Below are positions 22,711 to 23,252 of a DNA stretch of 23,252 nucleotides, piece after piece. The first letter of the stretch is position 1. Each line of letters opens with the position of its first letter. The stretch is from positions 1 to 23,252 of the forward strand of contig JABDBT010000033.1 in the NCBI GenBank assembly GCA_013288465.1, given 5' to 3'. The notes below the pieces were generated by a model, which was not told where the DNA came from, searched no databases, and worked only from the letters and a program-made list of their open reading frames with translations. A program made the position numbers and the translations under genes. This DNA is from Bacteroidota bacterium (GTDB taxonomy: Bacteria; Bacteroidota; Bacteroidia; Sphingobacteriales; Sphingobacteriaceae).

Positions 22711-22742
22711 CAAATGTAACGTATTACGTAACACGTGTCAAT
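22711..22742 (-). promoter_or_regulatory. higBA promoter with overlapping palindromic operator
   Basis: On the minus strand ATTG (22739-22742) is followed by 20 bases and TACATTTG (22711-22718), a full match to the -7 consensus TAnnTTTG with near-consensus -33. The spacer holds two perfect 8-bp palindromes sharing one base, ACACGTGT (22731-22738) and TTACGTAA (22724-22731), plus the partial repeat GTTAC. This is the expected place for HigA binding. The start codon at 22705 is five bases past the -7 element. Confidence 0.6.
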
Positions 22743-22756
22743 CATTTTATATCAAA

Positions 22757-22790
22757 AAAAACGCCAACTCAAACTGAGCAGGGCGTTTTT
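22757..22790 (-). terminator. Terminator downstream of the response regulator gene
   Basis: AAAAACGCC (22757-22765) pairs with GGCGTTTTT (22782-22790). An inner stem of CTCA (22768-22771) and TGAG (22775-22778) closes an AAC loop. A T-run follows on the minus strand. It isolates the higBA promoter from the upstream response-regulator transcript, about 110 bases past that gene's stop. Confidence 0.75.
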
Positions 22791-22901
22791 AATATCCTGA
22801 AAGAATTTAGTTTGATAATCGCGAACAACCAACGATTCCTTTGATATTATCTTAGATAGCCCTCAGGTCAGATTTCCTTCCATTAGGATTTACTATTTTT
22901 C

Positions 22902-23252
22902 TTAATCATTGATTTTTAATTTGTACCCCTTCCCATGAATGTTCATCAATTGTATAGACGGGTCATTCTCCAGTTTTTTGCGCAGTTTGGATATAAACAT
23001 ATCCAGGCTGCGCCCAACAATAACGCCGTCATCTTCCCATATTTCTTTTTGAAGACGGGTTCTTTCCACTATTGAGTTCAGCGAATTGGCAAAAATCAGC
23101 AACAGTTTATTTTCTTTAGCTGTTAACCCGGTAATTATATCTCCGGTTAGTAACTGTCGCTTTTGTGGGTAAAAATAGGTTTGCCCTATTTTAAATTGCC
23201 TGGTTACCGTATCGTTATCTTCGGTTATGCTTTTTCTCTTTTTAACCGAGCG
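22902..23252 (-). CDS. OmpR/PhoB-type response regulator, C-terminal DNA-binding domain (5' end outside window)
   Basis: The frame is open from the window edge, so an internal ATG at 23102 is not the start. It gives 116 residues, beginning in the linker (KRKSITEDNDTVTRQFKIGQTYFYP). A winged-helix domain follows: the strands around YFYPQKRQLLTGDIITGLTAKENKLLLIFA, the helices with SIVERTRLQKEIWEDDG, the recognition helix RSLDMFISKLRKKLENDP, and the wing IQLMNIHGKGYKLKI. The receiver domain and any histidine kinase lie outside the window. Targets are unknown. Confidence 0.88.
   Translation of the reverse strand, partial: RSVKKRKSITEDNDTVTRQFKIGQTYFYPQKRQLLTGDIITGLTAKENKLLLIFANSLNSIVERTRLQKEIWEDDGVIVGRSLDMFISKLRKKLENDPSIQLMNIHGKGYKLKIND

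Noticed and set aside
22902..23102. Response regulator fragment starting at the internal ATG 23102
   Set aside because: The frame remains open to the window edge and encodes linker and wing residues upstream, so the ATG is internal.

Overview
The window looks like a piece of chromosome from a member of the Bacteroidota, most likely Sphingobacteriaceae (Mucilaginibacter/Pedobacter-like). The grounds are a TonB-dependent receptor with a carboxypeptidase-like N-terminal domain and an OMP_b-brl_3-type barrel, a DUF3887-alpha/beta hydrolase, a DUF885 lipoprotein, a DUF1543 protein, weak Shine-Dalgarno sequences, -7 elements of the form TAnnTTTG, and moderate to low GC. The genus is inference. No tRNA, rRNA or CRISPR array was seen, and no gene-free stretch exceeds 300 bases.

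Layout. 1-790: a possible gene tail, then a MntA/HepT-type toxin-antitoxin pair whose HepT frame is cut by an in-frame TGA. 965-2546: a TauE/SafE permease with its usual DUF1634 partner, then a small KTSC-domain protein. 2543-4978 (minus): an outer-membrane TonB-dependent receptor whose stop overlaps the KTSC stop. 5192-9265: a secreted DUF3887-alpha/beta hydrolase lacking two catalytic triad residues, a DUF885 metallopeptidase-like lipoprotein, a two-helix membrane peptide and a DUF1543 protein. 9419-15347: metabolic genes for proline catabolism (pruA), beta-carbonic anhydrase (minus), an acyl-CoA carboxylase beta subunit, a GNAT acetyltransferase and an M42 aminopeptidase. 15433-19349: a sugar-phosphate nucleotidyltransferase, a RAYT transposase bracketed by perfect 34-bp inverted hairpins, and a GH31 alpha-glucosidase. 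19446-21353 (minus): dnaK. 21548-22705 (minus): a secreted hypothetical and a HigBA module with a clear promoter/operator. 22902-23252 (minus): the DNA-binding end of an OmpR-family response regulator.

Most of this is core metabolism and housekeeping. The accessory signals are the two toxin-antitoxin modules near the ends, the RAYT/hairpin unit, the hydrolase with a dismantled active site, and about a dozen low-complexity 'word' repeats. Each of these repeats has a different 6-10 base unit, and most begin just after a stop codon. At least one folds into a terminator-like hairpin, and another has been drawn into the 5' end of the acetyltransferase gene. These repeats and the RAYT unit are the best candidates for something not yet well described.
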